The notes under the pieces were generated by a model that saw only the letters and a program-made list of their open reading frames with translations, was not told where the DNA came from and did no database searches. Below are positions 46,335 through 54,975 of a DNA stretch of 64,000 bases, one piece after another. Both the position numbers and the translations under genes were made by a program. The first letter of the stretch is position 1; each line of letters opens with the position of its first letter. Source of the DNA: an uncultured Verrucomicrobiales bacterium (GTDB lineage: Bacteria > Verrucomicrobiota > Verrucomicrobiia > Verrucomicrobiales > Akkermansiaceae). Location: NCBI GenBank assembly GCA_937928545.1, contig CALGJQ010000005.1, positions 100,933-164,932 of the forward strand, written 5' to 3'.

Positions 46335-46670
46335 ATGACTATGAAGAAAATTTTACTGAGAGTGATGGGAGCTGCTTTGATCGGAACGATGGGAGTGAGC
46401 TGTAGTACGAGCTATGATGCTTACGGGAATCGAAGTCAGTCGATCAGTTCAGGTGGAGCAGTGGTTGGAGCGGTTGCGCTTGGAGCCTTGGCTTATTCGC
46501 TCGGCAAGGACGACGGAAAGAGAAAGGAGCGCCGCGCTCATCAGAAGTATGAAAATCGATATGATCGTTATGAAGGATATCGTTATCAGAATAGGGATCG
46601 CCGTGACTTTGGTCGTCATGGGGTGGGCTACGAGTCTGATTGTAGCCGCAATGATGGATATTACCGTTAA
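46335..46670 (+). CDS. Small lipoprotein with basic/aromatic C-terminus, unknown
   Basis: 111 residues (109 if the ATG 6 bp later is used). Lipobox GTMGVSC with Cys near residue 23 following a hydrophobic signal, so a lipoprotein. A Ser/Gly-rich helix (SSGGAVVGAVALGALAYSLG) resembles a glycine-zipper, and the C-terminal half is full of Tyr, Arg and Asp (YENRYDRYEGYRYQNRDRRD). Glycine-zipper lipoproteins with basic tails are common in the cell envelope; function unknown. Own small transcription unit downstream of the tRNA. Confidence 0.75.
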   Translation: MTMKKILLRVMGAALIGTMGVSCSTSYDAYGNRSQSISSGGAVVGAVALGALAYSLGKDDGKRKERRAHQKYENRYDRYEGYRYQNRDRRDFGRHGVGYESDCSRNDGYYR

Positions 46671-46775
46671 GAGGCTTAATCGGGTCTGAGGTATTACGAT
46701 GGCCCGCAAAGATGCTTTTGACTGCTGATATTTTAGAGTGGTCAGTTCATCTGACTCCCGCTAAATCTTGACCGT

Positions 46776-48059
46776 ATGAAATGGTTAAAGGACGCAGGGC
46801 GTTTTGCCCTCTTTTCGATGGTGGTTCAAATAACACCTCTTGCAGCAGCAGAACTTCGCACTTGGACGTCGTCGAAAGGGATGACGATTGAAGCTAAATT
46901 CCAGAAGATGGATGACAAGGGAGTTCATCTTCTTAAGGCAGATGCGAAGGTCATCACGGTGAAGGCGGAGGACCTCTCTCTCGCGGATCGTCATCACTTG
47001 GTGGAGTATGCGGAAGTCGATAAAAAGATTCTCACTGAAGTTGAGCTGACTATTCCTGAAGAAGACATTCGCTTTGATAAGAAGACCCTGAAGTCACTCG
47101 AGAAGAAGATGCTCTTTGGCGATCAGACGCATCTTGAATTTGATGTTCTGGAGTCTGAGCATTTCCTAATCGCCTATACGGGAAGGTTCCGCCCTCAGGC
47201 CTTGGCTGAAATGGCTGAACGCCTGTGGCATGGAATGGCTTTCCAGCACATGAACTTCCGTAAGGATTGGGGTGATAAGAAAAAGGTGGTGATCGTGACG
47301 ACTGACGAAGAGGTCTATGAATCTCTCGGAAAGTATTACGCTGATTGGTTACTTAAGAACATTACTGAAGAAGATCGTGCGAGATCAGCTTCTAATCGGA
47401 TTAGTAATCTGTGGATGAAGGTTGCCGGAACTTCGCTTCGTCTTCCGAAAGAGCAACAGGAAGAGTATAACGCCTTTGAATCGGCTAAGGTTTTCCGAAT
47501 CCGTGATGGGCGTGATACCTCTTATAAAAAGGTCTTTGGACCCTTCCCGACTCACGGTTTAGCAGGGATGCTGATGAGTCAGCAGATGGGTGGAGTGAGC
47601 GAAATTTCACCGAATGGTTACTTTGCCATTACAACTGGGCATAGCTACTTCAAGGAAATCCAACTCGCCGGTAAATCTGAGACTCAATTGCTCGATGTCT
47701 CAGATTATGAGGAGGATAATGAATTCACTTCTTCAAGTGGCTTCGAAGATGGTCGCTCGTGGGCCAAGACGCTCCGTAAGCTTGTCCGAAAAGGAGAAGT
47801 GAAGCCAAATTTGGAGAAGATGCTCGCTTACACTGCCGACAACTTGACTCCTGAGCAATTGGTGACGATCTACTCTTTCGCCTATTACATGCAGAGTGAC
47901 TCTGAGCGGATCACGGCTTTTGCTGACATGGTGCGCCGCGTTGAGTCCAATAACCAAGTTCCTGCTCCGATCGAGATGGCGAAAATTTTTGGATTTGAAT
48001 CGGTTGAAGAGTTCGAGAAGGGCTGGATCGAGTTCGTTAAAAGCACTGATTTTAAATAG
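46776..48059 (+). CDS. Secreted SHD1-type protein with MA-clan-like domain lacking HExxH
   Basis: 427 residues with a signal peptide (to about 25). N-terminal SHD1-like module at about 27-78 (LRTWTSSKGMTIEAKFQKM to VKAEDLSLADRHHLVEY). The rest looks like the secreted peptidase-MA/DUF1570 type layout (FDVLESEHFLIAYTG, KKVVIVTTDEEVYESLG, ITAFADMVRRVESNN), but where HExxH would be expected only PTHGLAGMLMSQQMGG is found, so catalytic zinc binding looks lost. It lies 9 bp before the double-protease gene in the same direction and shares SHD1 with it. Function unknown. Confidence 0.7.
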   Translation: MKWLKDAGRFALFSMVVQITPLAAAELRTWTSSKGMTIEAKFQKMDDKGVHLLKADAKVITVKAEDLSLADRHHLVEYAEVDKKILTEVELTIPEEDIRFDKKTLKSLEKKMLFGDQTHLEFDVLESEHFLIAYTGRFRPQALAEMAERLWHGMAFQHMNFRKDWGDKKKVVIVTTDEEVYESLGKYYADWLLKNITEEDRARSASNRISNLWMKVAGTSLRLPKEQQEEYNAFESAKVFRIRDGRDTSYKKVFGPFPTHGLAGMLMSQQMGGVSEISPNGYFAITTGHSYFKEIQLAGKSETQLLDVSDYEEDNEFTSSSGFEDGRSWAKTLRKLVRKGEVKPNLEKMLAYTADNLTPEQLVTIYSFAYYMQSDSERITAFADMVRRVESNNQVPAPIEMAKIFGFESVEEFEKGWIEFVKSTDFK

Positions 48060-48068
48060 ACCAATTTC

Positions 48069-49445
48069 ATGAAATTTTCTACCACACCACTTGTCCTTCT
48101 CGTCTCTCTTTGGGCGCAGTTTTCCAGTGCCCAGCAGGCTGGAGTTGAGGAGGAATACCGGACCTTTGTTGGAAGCAACGGGGTGAAGCTTGAAGCGGTT
48201 CTCTTGAATCGCGATGACGAAGGGAAGTTGGTGCAACTTCTTCTTAAGAACGGGAAACGGGCCAATGTTCCTTTTGATAAGCTGAGCGAAGAAGACTTGG
48301 CTTACGCGAAAGCTTGGTCGAAGGAAAAGGCAATCTTCCTGCGCTCTTGCCGTGGTTTGACGATCCGCCAGCTTCTGGAGCTCCGAGGTTATGAACCGAT
48401 GAAATTTGAGCTTGAGGGCAATGCCATCATGTTGGGAGGCATCTTAAACGGGAAGCCCGTTAAGATGAAGGTTGATACCGGAGCGGGCAGCACCTTGATG
48501 CATGCTCCTTCTGTGAAAGACGCCGGATGTGAAATCGGGCCGCTTGAACACAAGATTTGGGGCGTGGCTGGTTTTCAACCTGCCGGGATCGCCAAGGTTC
48601 CTAAGTTGGAGATTGGAAGTAGTGTTTTCCTCGATGAGGAAATCATGGCTGCAGACCGGAATTTCAACATGCCCAAGGGCTTTGAGACTAATAACGACAT
48701 TTTGCTTGGCGCGGAGTATCTCACGAAGCTCGAGACGGTGATTTCCTACAAAGAACGGCTAATTTTCTTCCGTCCCGATAACTCGGACAAGGTGGAAATT
48801 AAAAAGGAAGAAGGAGATGACGATTTCAGCTTCCGAATTTTCAAGTTGAAAAACGGGAAATCTCTTCGAGGAAAGATGGTTGGGAAGACTGAGAATAGCG
48901 CGAAGATTGAGCTGCAAAATGGCAAGACTCAGTTGGTGGCGTTCTTTACGATGAGTGACAGGGATAAGGAGTATGCTTTTGGTTGGAGTGAACAAAAAGC
49001 GATGTTCATGCAGCATTGTCGCTCGCTGACGATCGAAGAGTTACTCGACCTTCGGGCTTATCAGTCGTTTGAGTATATGCGCAAAGGGAACCATATTTTT
49101 GTGGACGGAACTTTGAATGACAATGAGGTCGTTTGGATGATCGACACCGGAGCAGATAATAGTCTTCTGCACCTTCACTTGGCTAAAAAGTATGGCTGTG
49201 AAATTGGGCCGATGGATAAGAAAGTCTATGGCATTGGTGGATCGGCTCCTGCGGCCGCTACTGATATCGCGAAGATTACGCTTGGTGATGCTACGCTGAC
49301 AAATCGCACTCTTCTTGCGACCGATTTGAAGCGCGATAGCGAAAATAAGGAGCAGGAGTGGGTCGGTCTTTTCGGAGCCGATTACATGCGTGAGCTTGAA
49401 GCGGTAATTACTTATCGAGAAAGCCGGATCTTCCTGAAGCAGTAG
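48069..49445 (+). CDS. Tandem SHD1-retropepsin-like aspartic protease (two protease units in one chain)
   Basis: 458 residues with signal peptide (MKFSTTPLVLLVSLWAQFSSA). Two similar halves: SHD1-like modules at about 29-75 and 255-300; aspartic-protease units at about 110-236 and 332-457. Each unit has the catalytic triad motif (VDTGAG, D136; IDTGAD, D359) and the second hydrophobic-Gly turn (ILLGAEYL at 211-218; LFGADYM at 434-440). The blocks LTIRQLLELRGYEPM and LTIEELLDLRAYQSF also correspond. Retropepsin-type enzymes act as dimers, so two lobes on one chain may form a pepsin-like intramolecular dimer (inference). Periplasmic or exported; substrate unknown. Followed by a strong terminator. 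Confidence 0.8.
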   Translation: MKFSTTPLVLLVSLWAQFSSAQQAGVEEEYRTFVGSNGVKLEAVLLNRDDEGKLVQLLLKNGKRANVPFDKLSEEDLAYAKAWSKEKAIFLRSCRGLTIRQLLELRGYEPMKFELEGNAIMLGGILNGKPVKMKVDTGAGSTLMHAPSVKDAGCEIGPLEHKIWGVAGFQPAGIAKVPKLEIGSSVFLDEEIMAADRNFNMPKGFETNNDILLGAEYLTKLETVISYKERLIFFRPDNSDKVEIKKEEGDDDFSFRIFKLKNGKSLRGKMVGKTENSAKIELQNGKTQLVAFFTMSDRDKEYAFGWSEQKAMFMQHCRSLTIEELLDLRAYQSFEYMRKGNHIFVDGTLNDNEVVWMIDTGADNSLLHLHLAKKYGCEIGPMDKKVYGIGGSAPAAATDIAKITLGDATLTNRTLLATDLKRDSENKEQEWVGLFGADYMRELEAVITYRESRIFLKQ

Positions 49446-49467
49446 GCTAGAAAGAGATTTTTATGAC

Positions 49468-49510
49468 AGAGCAGTGATCTTCCCGAATGGAAGTTTACTG
49501 CTCTTTTTTT
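49468..49510 (+). terminator. Rho-independent terminator after the double protease gene
   Basis: AGAGCAGT-gat-CTTCC, a five-base loop, GGAAG-ttt-ACTGCTCT, followed by a run of T. Located 23 bp after the stop codon. Confidence 0.88.
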
Positions 49511-49517
49511 GTGAAGA

Positions 49518-49906
49518 TCACCAGTTGTTGACGAAGTAGAGGACTTCGCGTTTTTCCAGTGAGACTGCAGTGAATGCTAAGAAGTTGTGGTTCCAATTCT
49601 TTTTGATGTCTTCGAGGTCTGATTGAAACAGAAAGATTCTGAATCCGGCGGGAGGCCTAGTGAGGGCATTGAATTGGGTTTTGTCTGGGGAGGCTACCTC
49701 CAATTTTGGAAAACAACGAGGGTTAGGAATGCCATCGAAATCAGCGATTTCTTTGCGTCCACTGGCTTCAAGATTCCGTAAAACCTGCTTGATAGAGGCA
49801 TTGGGTAATCTTTGTCGTAAAGAAATGACGTCACCGCCCTGGATGAGTGCAGGGATATGGAAGAAGGAGGATGACTGCTGCAATGGAAAGCCCGATCCAC
49901 GTCATT
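49518..49906 (-). pseudogene. Apparently frameshifted small membrane protein
   Basis: From an ATG at 49906 the frame gives MTWIGLSIAAVILLLP, a membrane helix, but stops soon after. The downstream frame (to 49518) encodes about 110 residues continuing as QGGDVISLRQRLPNASIKQV ... FRIFLFQSDLEDIKKNWNH. A single frameshift near 49850 would join them to one protein of about 125 residues. The ORF without the helix would have to use a TTG start (49883). It begins 30 bp after the large dehydrogenase gene. Either a decaying gene or a sequencing error; family not recognised. Confidence 0.45.
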
Positions 49907-49935
49907 GAGTTTTGCGTGTTCAGGTGGCGGAAGAC

Positions 49936-52900
49936 TTATTCTTCCTTTGTCGGGACGGGGGCTTTTTCCGCTCCTTCGAGAGTCTGGAGGTAGTGCCAGA
50001 TTGCTTCGAATTGTTGATCGGCGTTGCCTTCGTAGAAGGTTGGGTTGAGTGCCCGTTCTTTGTCGATGGTGTACTTCGGCATGATGGTGAGCGGGTCAAA
50101 GCGCTGAGGCCAATGCATCCAGGAATGGTAGAAGCCGGGGCGGAGGCGCTCTCCTGAAAGTTGCAGGTTTGGTCCCTGGCCTTCGAAGGCTCCGAGGGCG
50201 GGAGCTTCGCCGAGGGCGTGGCAGGCGATACAGGCATAGCCGCTAGGACTGACTATTTCCTTACCCTTTGCGACGAGTGCTTCATCAGATTCAAAGTCAG
50301 GATCCACGGTCTCCATACCGGCGCGGTAGGCTAGGCCCTTGGCAAGCTTGTCAGAGTGGCTGGCGAAGGCGGGCATGCGGGCGTTCATCCATGGTCGGAC
50401 CTTGAGGCCTTCTCCTTTGAAGAGAGAGTGGAGCCAATCGCTGCGGAGTTTCTCGCCAGCGAGGGAGATGTCGGGGAGTTTATTTTCACCGCTGTGGCAG
50501 CTGGCGCACTGGAAGCGTTCAACTGAGCGATTTGCGTATTCGTGAGGGACGAAACGGCGCAGCGCGGCGTAGTTATTGTTTCCGTCGATGTTCTTGAAGG
50601 CGAGCAGGGCTTGCTTGTCATCGATGCTGAGCCCGAGTTCGGGTGCGTTGCCTTCTTCTTCGGAAAGGCAGCCATGCTCGAGCCATTCGGTATTCCACAT
50701 TTCTTTGAGGCCCTTGGCGGGGAATTCATACTTCACTCCTTTTCCTGGCTCGTGGCAGCTGGCGCAGCGCTGGGCTACAATTTCCTTTCCTCGAACGGCA
50801 TCGCCCTGACTTGCTTGGAAGACTTTGGGTGATTTGGATTCGATGAATGCGGCAATGTCGGCAGCTTCTTGAGGCTTTAGTTTTAGATCAGGGAAGGTGG
50901 TGTGGCGGGCATGTTGGGTGGGGCTTAGGAGGTGGTGCTGTAAGCCGGCTTTGGTGTATTTGGAACCTTTGGCAAGCTTGTCGGTCCACGGTGTGAGGTG
51001 AAGCTTTTCGACAAGTTTTTCGCCAGCGGCGGGGTCGCCTTTTAAAGTGGTGAGTTCTTTGTCTTTCAGGCTAGCGAGGTAGGCGGCGATGTCTCCGGCT
51101 TCATCGGGGGCGACACTGGGGCAGTGGTCTTCGGGTTTTTTAATCCATTGTTCAAGCCAGCCGTGATGCATGCGATTTCCGATGTTTTTGAAATCAGGGA
51201 GCGTTTCAAAGAGCTCTGGCATGGCTCCATCTTTGAAGTGGCTTTTTTCGGCGGCGTGGCATTTTACGCAATTGGTTGCGGCGAAGAGTTGGCGACCTTT
51301 GCGGGCTTTGTCCTTTGCGGCGAGCATGGAGTTTGAGGAGTAGCGGTAGGCCGAGGGCTTGACGGGTTCCCAGACGAAGTCGGCGCCGCTCCAGAGGAGG
51401 CGAATTCGGCTGTTGCCTTTTGGTGCCTTTTTGAAGTGGCAGAAGATGGCTTGAGGGCCAGCTTCGAGATCGAGGGCGGAGCTTTCGAGGGGGAGATCGC
51501 CCTCGATGATTTTCGTGCCATTGATTTTGAGACTGGCCCATCCTTTTCCTTCGAGGCGGAAGGCGCGTTTGTCGCGAGCCTCGATGATGATGTCTCCTTC
51601 GAAGACGGCTTGATCACTCGGGATGAAGGCGGTGATGGCGCCGGGTTGGTCGAGCGAGAGGGCAAGGCGGTCGACGACGACGGCATCATCGGCGCTGTCT
51701 CGTGAAGTGCTGAGAATGAGGCCGGGTTCGCCGAGAGCTTCCTTTTTGATAGCTGGAAGGTTAGCGAGATCGAGGCCGTGTTGCTCGAAGGGTGGGCGGA
51801 GGTTGTGGATGGTGTTCCAGATGGTTTCTTTGAAATCTTTCTTGGCGTTGTTGGCGAGATCCATACGAATTTCCATCTGCATGGCAGGGGTCATTTTGGG
51901 GATGTAAAGGAAGACGGATTTACCATCTGGGAGGAGCTTGGCGGCGCGGACGGTGACGGAATCGACTTGGTTGACTGAGCCTTTTGAGGGTTCGCTGAGT
52001 GCCACGTCGCGGGCGGCGGAATCTGATTCGTCGATGGAGAAGCGGCCGGAGCCGTATTGAGGTCCCCAAATGTAGTCCCATTTGCTGACGGAGAAGCGGC
52101 GGGGGTCGTTGGCGATTTCGGGATCGAGCGAGTCGCTGAATTCGACCCGAATACCGTTTGAGAAGGCTTCGAGTTTGAGGGGGACGGGCTTTTCGTCATT
52201 CACAAAACGAATGCGTTGGAAACCGGTTCCGCCATTGGTTTGCCATCCTCGGAATCCGATGATGTAGAAGTGACCTGAGTCGGGGTGGAAGCGTCCGCGC
52301 ATGCCGGCGGTGGTGAGTTCAATGGGGAGGCGGTAGACGCCGCCTTGGACTTGGCCGTCAACTTCGTCAATGAGAGTGCGGTAGATGGAGCTCTTACCAT
52401 ATGAGAAGTGGAGCATGCCACCGGCGTGATTTTTCCATGAACTGTTGGCGGGAACCCATGACTGGCTGCCGCTGGAATTGTCGACGTAGTAGGGAAGCCA
52501 GCAAAGTGGACGCTCGTAGTCGGTCGGGGTGTCAGGAAGGGTGCGGACGAATTTCTTCTCGGCCCATTCGCTGGGGATGACGCCGTGGAAGCTGCTGCCA
52601 TCGGGCTTGCTCCAGGTGATTTTACAACGAGGGACGTAACTGCCCTCGTTTTCGCCAGTGGTCATCTCGCCGTTTGGCCCGAGGCCAAGTCCTCCAGGCG
52701 CGCGGAGGCCGCTGGCCATAATGGTGCTGGTTTTTCCGTCGGGACTAATTTTCAGGATGGTGCCAGCGTGCTTGGTGGCTTCTGAGAAACCACGGCCACC
52801 CGCTAGGACTGGGGCACCTTTGCTGAAGAAGAAGTTTCCTTTGGCGTCAGTTTGAAGGTCGAAGGAGAATTCATGGAAGCCTTTGGTGATTAGGATGTCG

Positions 52901-54093
52901 TTGTTGAAGCACTCGTAGAAGTCGGCTTCGCCATCGTTATTAAGATCGTGGAGGCGGGTGATTTGATCGCGACCCTGAGTGTGGATGATGTCGTCCACGA
53001 TTTTGAGTCCGAGGGTTTGGTAGAGTCCGCTGGCGAAGCGGCGCCAAGTGATTTTGGAGAGGTCGCCTCCGATTCCTTCGACAACCCAGACGTCGCCGTT
53101 CCAAGTGGAGCAAGCGGCTCGTTTACCATCGGAGAAGTAGTCGAAAGCTCCGAAGCGGATGTTTGATTCCCAGGGGTTTTCCTTAGGGAGCGGGATGTCA
53201 TCGACTGCGTAGCCTGATGTTGCTTTTCCGGGACGGCCTTTGACGGTGATGGTTTCTGGGAAGAGCGAGGGACCGCCTTTGGTGAGCGCGGTGAGGTCTT
53301 TTTTTGGTGGGGCTGTGGTTTTGGTCCCCTTTGGTCCGTAAGAGAGTTGAAAGGCGCCAGAGCTTCCTTTTTTGAGTTCGATGACGATGCGCCCTGAATC
53401 GAGAGTCTTTAGTGAGATTCCATCTGGAGCATCGAGCGAGACGGTGATTTCGCGGCCGTCGCTCAGGGGATCGGAAACGAGAAGTTCAATGTTCTCTTTC
53501 ATTTCCTCGACCTCGAAGGAGCGGACGAGTGCTTCGCCATTGAGCGAGGAAGTCTCGAGGACTTTTGCTCCGCCAACCGTGTAGCTGAGGACGGTGCTGG
53601 ATTGATGACGATAGAGGCCGAGGAATTTTGCTTGGGTTCTGGGGAGAGGTCCGTTTTTCGTAGCTCGAGGATCATCCCACTGTCCATTGACCGCAACGCC
53701 GGGACCATTTTTCGTGTAAAGGTAGTAGGCTTTTTTATCTGCTGGGAGGAATGAGTTCTCGGCGTGAGTGCCATTCCATGGGGTTCCTGCAAGTGAGACG
53801 ACTCCCTTAAATCCTGCGACCATGCGAAGGGTCTCGGTGTCAAAGACGACTGATTGATCTTCCTTGGTGCCGAGTTTAATGGCGATGCCTTTTAGGACGG
53901 CGACTTCGCCTCTAGGACTGAATTTGAGAAAGGTGTCACTGATAAAGGGGCCTGTGTCCATGGCTTCCCACCATTCAAGTTTGGGGTTTTCAGCAAGGCG
54001 GGCCTGGGTGAGTTCGGCTCGGGTTTGAGCAAACACAGTGCTGGTGAAAACGGAAGTCAGGCCAAGAAGAGTGAGCGTTCGGAAGGTGGTCAT
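49936..54093 (-). CDS. Very large PVC-type dehydrogenase with four CxxCH haem sites (DUF6797-like N-terminus)
   Basis: 1385 residues with signal peptide (MTTFRTLTLLGLTSVFTSTVFA). N-terminal domain (about 25-300) of the DUF6797 kind, then a PQQ/beta-propeller dehydrogenase region (LHDLNNDGEADFYECFNND, ILKISPDGKTSTIMASGLRAPGG), an Ig-like region and a C-terminal half with four CxxCH motifs at about residues 941 (CVKCH), 1108 (CASCH), 1195 (CASCH) and 1287 (CIACH). Exported multihaem electron-transfer dehydrogenase; substrate unknown. This architecture is characteristic of Verrucomicrobia and Planctomycetes. Much larger than the relative at 39067-42036. Confidence 0.88.
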   Translation of the reverse strand: MTTFRTLTLLGLTSVFTSTVFAQTRAELTQARLAENPKLEWWEAMDTGPFISDTFLKFSPRGEVAVLKGIAIKLGTKEDQSVVFDTETLRMVAGFKGVVSLAGTPWNGTHAENSFLPADKKAYYLYTKNGPGVAVNGQWDDPRATKNGPLPRTQAKFLGLYRHQSSTVLSYTVGGAKVLETSSLNGEALVRSFEVEEMKENIELLVSDPLSDGREITVSLDAPDGISLKTLDSGRIVIELKKGSSGAFQLSYGPKGTKTTAPPKKDLTALTKGGPSLFPETITVKGRPGKATSGYAVDDIPLPKENPWESNIRFGAFDYFSDGKRAACSTWNGDVWVVEGIGGDLSKITWRRFASGLYQTLGLKIVDDIIHTQGRDQITRLHDLNNDGEADFYECFNNDILITKGFHEFSFDLQTDAKGNFFFSKGAPVLAGGRGFSEATKHAGTILKISPDGKTSTIMASGLRAPGGLGLGPNGEMTTGENEGSYVPRCKITWSKPDGSSFHGVIPSEWAEKKFVRTLPDTPTDYERPLCWLPYYVDNSSGSQSWVPANSSWKNHAGGMLHFSYGKSSIYRTLIDEVDGQVQGGVYRLPIELTTAGMRGRFHPDSGHFYIIGFRGWQTNGGTGFQRIRFVNDEKPVPLKLEAFSNGIRVEFSDSLDPEIANDPRRFSVSKWDYIWGPQYGSGRFSIDESDSAARDVALSEPSKGSVNQVDSVTVRAAKLLPDGKSVFLYIPKMTPAMQMEIRMDLANNAKKDFKETIWNTIHNLRPPFEQHGLDLANLPAIKKEALGEPGLILSTSRDSADDAVVVDRLALSLDQPGAITAFIPSDQAVFEGDIIIEARDKRAFRLEGKGWASLKINGTKIIEGDLPLESSALDLEAGPQAIFCHFKKAPKGNSRIRLLWSGADFVWEPVKPSAYRYSSNSMLAAKDKARKGRQLFAATNCVKCHAAEKSHFKDGAMPELFETLPDFKNIGNRMHHGWLEQWIKKPEDHCPSVAPDEAGDIAAYLASLKDKELTTLKGDPAAGEKLVEKLHLTPWTDKLAKGSKYTKAGLQHHLLSPTQHARHTTFPDLKLKPQEAADIAAFIESKSPKVFQASQGDAVRGKEIVAQRCASCHEPGKGVKYEFPAKGLKEMWNTEWLEHGCLSEEEGNAPELGLSIDDKQALLAFKNIDGNNNYAALRRFVPHEYANRSVERFQCASCHSGENKLPDISLAGEKLRSDWLHSLFKGEGLKVRPWMNARMPAFASHSDKLAKGLAYRAGMETVDPDFESDEALVAKGKEIVSPSGYACIACHALGEAPALGAFEGQGPNLQLSGERLRPGFYHSWMHWPQRFDPLTIMPKYTIDKERALNPTFYEGNADQQFEAIWHYLQTLEGAEKAPVPTKEE

Positions 54094-54159
54094 TCGAGAA
54101 GATTGATGCGATTGAGATTACAGAGCTATTAGTTGCGTGCAACTGTTAAGCGAGCTGAT

Positions 54160-54975
54160 CTATTGTTCGATTGAGGGAAAGCGGAAGAAGCTTTCCGCTA
54201 CCTTGTTCGTCTGATCGGCGAGTTGATTCAGAGAGATCTCCCGCTGTGTGGCAATGGCTTCGGCGGTGTGGCGAGTGAAGGCTGGTTCACAGCGTTTGCC
54301 ACGGTGGGGAGTGGGTGAGAGGTAGGGGGCGTCGGTTTCGAGCATGAAAGATTCCGCTGGAGCCGCTTTGACGGTGTCGACGACGGCATGGGCGTTTTTA
54401 AAAGTGGCAATCCCGGTGAAGGAGATGAGTCCTCCGGCGGCGAAGACGCGGGCTGCGAGCTGGGGTGGGCCGGGGAAGCAGTGGAAGACGGCACGGACGG
54501 AGTCGGAGTAGTCGGCGTAGATTTTGAGAGCGTCGTCAAAGCTTCCCGTTCCCGATTTGTCGCGGGTGTGGATGACGATGTTGAGGTCGGCTTCTTTTGC
54601 GAGTTCGAAGTGGCGGCGGAGGAAGTCGCGTTGGCGAGCGTGGTAGTCTTCGTTCGTCCAGCCGTCAGGGGCGGGGTGAAAGTAATCGAGACCTGTTTCG
54701 CCAATCGCGGCGACCTTGGGATCGGAGAGGTGAGGAGTAAGGAGGGGCTCGAAGTCGTCGCGAGTTTCATGCACATCGCAAGGGTGGATTCCGATGCAGG
54801 CTGAGACTTCGGGGTGATCGTGAGCGATCTGAAGGTTGGTCGAAATATCGTCTTCTCCAGTGGCGAGAGTGATCATGCGAGTGACGCCATTTTCCCGAGC
54901 ACGAGCGATGATGTCAGGGATTTCCTCGGGAGAGAACTTGTGCGACCCGAGGTGACAGTGGGAGTCGGTGATCAT
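54160..54975 (-). CDS. tatD: TatD-family metal-dependent deoxyribonuclease
   Basis: 271-residue TIM-barrel metallohydrolase. Seen: TDSHCHLG (first two His ligands), ACIGIHPCDVHE, GETGLDYFHP, VIHTRDKSG, VFHCFPG, and ETDAPYLSPTPHRGKRCEP. All metal ligands are in place. 3'-5' DNase with proposed quality-control or repair roles. Starts directly after the POT stop (TAG immediately before ATG), so the genes are translationally linked although functionally unrelated. Confidence 0.93.
   Translation of the reverse strand: MITDSHCHLGSHKFSPEEIPDIIARARENGVTRMITLATGEDDISTNLQIAHDHPEVSACIGIHPCDVHETRDDFEPLLTPHLSDPKVAAIGETGLDYFHPAPDGWTNEDYHARQRDFLRRHFELAKEADLNIVIHTRDKSGTGSFDDALKIYADYSDSVRAVFHCFPGPPQLAARVFAAGGLISFTGIATFKNAHAVVDTVKAAPAESFMLETDAPYLSPTPHRGKRCEPAFTRHTAEAIATQREISLNQLADQTNKVAESFFRFPSIEQ

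Noticed and set aside
54130..54147. Short palindrome GTTGCGTGCAAC between tatD and the large dehydrogenase gene
   Set aside because: Too short and not repeated; no T-run, so no function can be supported.
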